DNA of 54,356 nt from JAICYJ01 sp045806525 (GTDB taxonomy: Bacteria > Actinomycetota > Thermoleophilia > Gaiellales > JAICJC01). The position numbers were made by a program, and so were the translations under genes. The stretch spans positions 1-54,356 of the forward strand of contig JBJMJD010000060.1 in the NCBI GenBank assembly GCA_045806525.1. The letters are read 5' to 3'. This document shows positions 51,433 through 54,356 of this stretch, in pieces; the stretch's first letter is position 1, and each line of letters opens with the position of its first letter. Under the pieces are notes generated by a model, which did no database searches, was not told the origin of the DNA, and was given only the letters and a program-made list of their open reading frames with translations.

Positions 51433-54356
51433 TCATCCGGCCGTCGGCAGCAGCGCCGACGCCTGTTCCACGTAGTACGTCGCCCCGACCCGCACGTAGA
51501 AGCCCAGCGCCAGTCTGGCCTGGCGCTCGGTTTCGGCCGAGTCGCCCTGACGGCGGGCCTGGTCGGCGGCGAGGGCGCGAGCCTGCGCCGCTAACGGCAG
51601 GCTCCCCACCTGCTCGAATATGTCGGCGGCATCGACGTAGCGTCGCTCGCTGACGGCGAAGAACGCGTGCTTCCAGCGATTGTCGTCCGGCATGCGGCCG
51701 GCCAGCTCGAGCAGCTGATCGTACCGGGACGGGTCGGGGATGAGTTCGGCGGCGGCGAAGATCTCCCAGTTCCTATAGCCGCGGTGCCGCCCGTTCTCGG
51801 GAGCCGCGACCTCGGTCAAGGCGCCGCTCGATGCTGAGCCCGGCGCCTTTCCCAGCGTCGCGTTCAACGCCCGGGCGGATGGGGTGTTGATGTCGCTCAT
51901 GGCCTTGTTGTCTGCAGTGACAGCGTCGTCGTCGCCCTCGGCAAAGGCGATCAGGCCGTGGGTCCAGCGGCCGAACCCAGCGCCCCAGCGGTTCGAGGTA
52001 GTGATGTAGCGGTTGGTGATCTCACGAGCGGTCTCCCAGTCGCCGGCGTGGTAGGCGAAGAAGGCGCGTCTGGCCTCGGCGTCCGAGACCGTCCGTGCCT
52101 CACCGAAGCGCTCGGCCCAGGTGAACGCCTGGTCGCAGGCTCGCTGTCCCGCGCGCATGTCACCGGACATCATCAGGGCCAGTGAGAGGTCGATGTAGGC
52201 CCACGCGACGTATCGGCTGCCGTGCTCGGCCAGGACACCCGCGGCTCTGGTGATCAGATCGATTCCGCGGTTGTCGCCGCTGCACATGCGAGCGTATCCG
52301 CCGCGCACGAGCAGCAGGCCGAAGCCCTCCCAATCGCCGTCACGCTGCGCCTGCGCCATCGTTTCCTCCGCCAGGGCGATTGCCTCGGCGTACCTGCGCT
52401 CCTCGGTCAGTCGCGATGCCTGGCCGTCCGCGACCCGGACGCGAACGCGATCGTGCCCGCTCAGCTCCGCACAGCGCGTTGCCTCGCGCCACCATCGTTC
52501 CGCCTGCTCGAGATCGCCGGACGACTCCCTGTTCCAGTCGCCCAGCAGCTGTGCGGCCTCGGCGGCGAGCCACCAATCGCCAGCGTCAACCTGCGCCTCG
52601 AACGCCAGCGCCAGCGAGCCGGCCGCATCCGTCTCACCGGCACGGAACGATGCCAGTGCGTGGGCCAGGACGAGGTGTGAACGCTCGGGGTCGTCGGACG
52701 GTGTCAGCGCTTCGGCCGCCGCATAGTGGCGTGCCGCCGCCGCGTAGCCGTTCACGGCATCGGCCTGACGGCCGGCAGCGACCAGCGCGGCACGGGCGCG
52801 TTCGGACAGTGACGACGTATCGGCGCCCATCTCCTGGCGGAGTCCCAGCGCGGTCGTGTAGTGATGGGCGAGCAGCTCGGCACCATCGTCGCGCCCGCGC
52901 TGGGATCGCTCCAGCCATTCCGCCGCGCGCTCGTGTCGCCGAGCTCGGTCGGGCCGTCGGATCTGCGAGTAGGCGACGTCACGGATCAGCGCGTGGTCGA
53001 ACGAGAGCTCGATCTCTCCGTCGGATATCGAGCTGCCCGCACGATGCAGCAGCTGTTTGCGCTCGAGCTCGCGCAGGAGCCGCTCAGCGTCGTCCGGGTC
53101 GCCGTCCGACACTGCGGAGATCGCGCCCATCCACGCGATCCTCCCGATAACGGCCGCGTCCTGCACGAAGCGCTTCTCGTCGGCCGAAAGGGTGTCGAGG
53201 CGGGCCGCGATGATGCCGTACAGGGATCCGGGCACCTCGGCGGGCTCCCCGGTTAGCCGCCACTGGCCGCGACTGTGCACCAGGAGACCGCGGTCTCCGA
53301 GCATCCGCACGTATTCCTGTGCATACAGCGGATTGCCTTCGGAGCGGAGCAGCAGCGACCGTACGAGGTGCGGCGGAAGCGGCGTCCGGCCCAGCAGCTC
53401 TGCGACGAACTGCGCGGTCTCGTCCTGCGACAGCGCTGCGATCGTGATGGCGGTCGAGGCGGCGCTGTCGTATGCCCAGTCTGGACGCCGATCCAGCAGC
53501 TCCGGCCGCGCGGTGCAGACGACCAGCAGCGGCACCGTTCCGGCGCGCTCGACCAGGATATCGACAAAGTCCAGGAGCGCGTCGTCCGCCCAATGCATGT
53601 CCTCGAACACGAGCACGGTCGTGCGGTGCTCGGAGAGCGCCTCGAGAAACCGGCGCCACGCGGCAAACGCCTCCACCCGGCCGCCCTCAGCCGACGCGGT
53701 GGCTCCGGTCTCCAGCCCCACCAGCGGTCGCAGGTGACGGGCGACCCACTCGCGTTCCCGATCTTCGCCCACGACGGCGTCCACGGCCTGACGCAGCTTC
53801 TGCGCCGCCGTATCAGCCGGGTCCGTCTCGAGGATCCCCGCTTCGTCCTTGACCATCTCTCCGAGTGCCCAGAACGCGACACCATCTCCGTACGCGAGCG
53901 ACCGCCCCCGGCGCCACCGCACCGGGCCGGAGCTCTGGACGGCCCGCGAGCCCAGCTCGCGCACCAGCCGCGTCTTGCCAATGCCGGGCGGCCCCACGAT
54001 CGCCACCCGCTGCGCTGCCGGAGCCTGGCGCACTCGGGCGAGCGTCGCCAGCAACCGGCCGAGTTCCTCACCGCGGCCGACCAGCCGCACGTCCTGCGTC
54101 CGGGCCTGCTCTGGCACGGCCGATCGGGGCGCGATGGCCACCCATGCCGGCACCGGCTGCGACTTCCCCTTGGCCGTGATCTCGTCCACGCGTTCGTAGA
54201 TGATCGAGCGGCTGGTCGCGAGATACGTCCGCTCGTCTGCAAGCACGCCGCCGGCCGGCGCTGCCGATTCCAGCCGCGCTGCCGTGTTGACCACGTCGCC
54301 GACCGCGTCCACCGCTGCGCCGTCGCCCATTACCACCAGGGCCTCGCCGGTCGTCA
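51433..54356 (-). CDS. Class III adenylate cyclase/ATPase/TPR regulator, 5'-truncated by the window edge
   Basis: At least 973 residues are inside the window; the N-terminus lies beyond the right edge. The visible start of the frame reads TTGEALVVMGDGAAVDAVGD then VVNTAARLESAAPAGGVLAD, the end of a class III nucleotide cyclase domain. It is followed by an ATPase module (Walker A AIVGPPGIGKTRLVREL, Walker B TVLVFEDMHWADDALLDFV) and a long helical TPR-like region, of the type found in actinobacterial cyclase-STAND proteins. Whether the cyclase half is catalytically intact cannot be judged because its metal-binding aspartates are outside. It is the second large STAND-type regulator in the window. 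Confidence 0.88.
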   Translation of the reverse strand, partial: TTGEALVVMGDGAAVDAVGDVVNTAARLESAAPAGGVLADERTYLATSRSIIYERVDEITAKGKSQPVPAWVAIAPRSAVPEQARTQDVRLVGRGEELGRLLATLARVRQAPAAQRVAIVGPPGIGKTRLVRELGSRAVQSSGPVRWRRGRSLAYGDGVAFWALGEMVKDEAGILETDPADTAAQKLRQAVDAVVGEDREREWVARHLRPLVGLETGATASAEGGRVEAFAAWRRFLEALSEHRTTVLVFEDMHWADDALLDFVDILVERAGTVPLLVVCTARPELLDRRPDWAYDSAASTAITIAALSQDETAQFVAELLGRTPLPPHLVRSLLLRSEGNPLYAQEYVRMLGDRGLLVHSRGQWRLTGEPAEVPGSLYGIIAARLDTLSADEKRFVQDAAVIGRIAWMGAISAVSDGDPDDAERLLRELERKQLLHRAGSSISDGEIELSFDHALIRDVAYSQIRRPDRARRHERAAEWLERSQRGRDDGAELLAHHYTTALGLRQEMGADTSSLSERARAALVAAGRQADAVNGYAAAARHYAAAEALTPSDDPERSHLVLAHALASFRAGETDAAGSLALAFEAQVDAGDWWLAAEAAQLLGDWNRESSGDLEQAERWWREATRCAELSGHDRVRVRVADGQASRLTEERRYAEAIALAEETMAQAQRDGDWEGFGLLLVRGGYARMCSGDNRGIDLITRAAGVLAEHGSRYVAWAYIDLSLALMMSGDMRAGQRACDQAFTWAERFGEARTVSDAEARRAFFAYHAGDWETAREITNRYITTSNRWGAGFGRWTHGLIAFAEGDDDAVTADNKAMSDINTPSARALNATLGKAPGSASSGALTEVAAPENGRHRGYRNWEIFAAAELIPDPSRYDQLLELAGRMPDDNRWKHAFFAVSERRYVDAADIFEQVGSLPLAAQARALAADQARRQGDSAETERQARLALGFYVRVGATYYVEQASALLPTAG

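Overview
The window is very GC-rich, gene-dense bacterial chromosome with heavy GTG-start use, 4-base start/stop overlaps and almost no intergenic DNA. Family content suggests a high-GC actinobacterium, possibly in the Thermoleophilia/Solirubrobacterales/Gaiellales range: an LLM flavin-dependent oxidoreductase of the F420 type, a SigX5-type sigma factor, NDH-2, cydDC, large LuxR and cyclase-ATPase regulators, and an encapsulin. No rRNA, tRNA or other taxonomic marker is present, so this is inference. No mobile element, CRISPR array or prophage gene was seen.

Region 1 (1-14473) looks like a methylamine/betaine catabolic locus. The + strand carries a truncated corrinoid protein, a MetF-like methylene-THF reductase, a pterin-dependent corrinoid methyltransferase, a RACE-type [2Fe-2S]/ASKHA corrinoid reactivator, DUF1638, a zinc alcohol dehydrogenase, a GFA-family protein and a MarR regulator. 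It meets, tail to tail, a - strand operon of a dimethylglycine/sarcosine dehydrogenase-like flavoprotein with GcvT domains, ETF beta, ETF alpha, and a membrane heme/Fe-S protein of the DgcB/ETF:menaquinone oxidoreductase type. A divergent GntR regulator is coupled to a serine/threonine dehydratase-like PLP enzyme. A coherent reading is betaine to dimethylglycine by corrinoid methyl transfer to THF, then dimethylglycine to sarcosine and glycine by a THF-linked flavoprotein feeding the quinone pool through ETF, with formaldehyde safeguards and serine deamination at the end. The substrate methyltransferase (MttB/MtgB family) would lie left of the window and is not seen.

Region 2 (14503-27481) is mixed: a lipoprotein, DUF4242, a 996-residue LuxR/ATPase regulator, a covalent-FAD oxidase, a sulfite-oxidase-fold molybdoenzyme, an N-methyl amino acid oxidase, a large multi-pass membrane protein, small stress-type proteins, and a VOC protein coupled to a sigma factor with a SnoaL-like tail.

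Region 3 (27478-33149) holds a stand-alone LigD phosphoesterase domain, an encapsulin nanocompartment with its encapsulated ferritin (recognisable targeting tail), an alpha/beta hydrolase, an isochorismatase coupled to a ClC transporter, and an RDD membrane protein.

Region 4 (33179-44123) is carbohydrate and respiratory metabolism: the tight operon zwf - GH15 - GMC oxidoreductase, a divergent NDH-2, cydDC, and an aldose 1-epimerase. The 389-base gap upstream of cydDC is packed with GTGAC/GTCAC sites.

Region 5 (44128-54356) has two paralogous cupins flanking ppk1, an LLM oxidoreductase and a MarR-GNAT fusion, then a secreted Asp-box beta-propeller protein and a class III cyclase/ATPase/TPR regulator cut by the right edge.

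The most unusual features are two genes without a normal start codon (the ETF-linked Fe-S protein at an ATA, and NDH-2), the corrinoid locus joined to an ETF-linked demethylation arm, the encapsulin pair, and the GTGAC-rich regulatory region.
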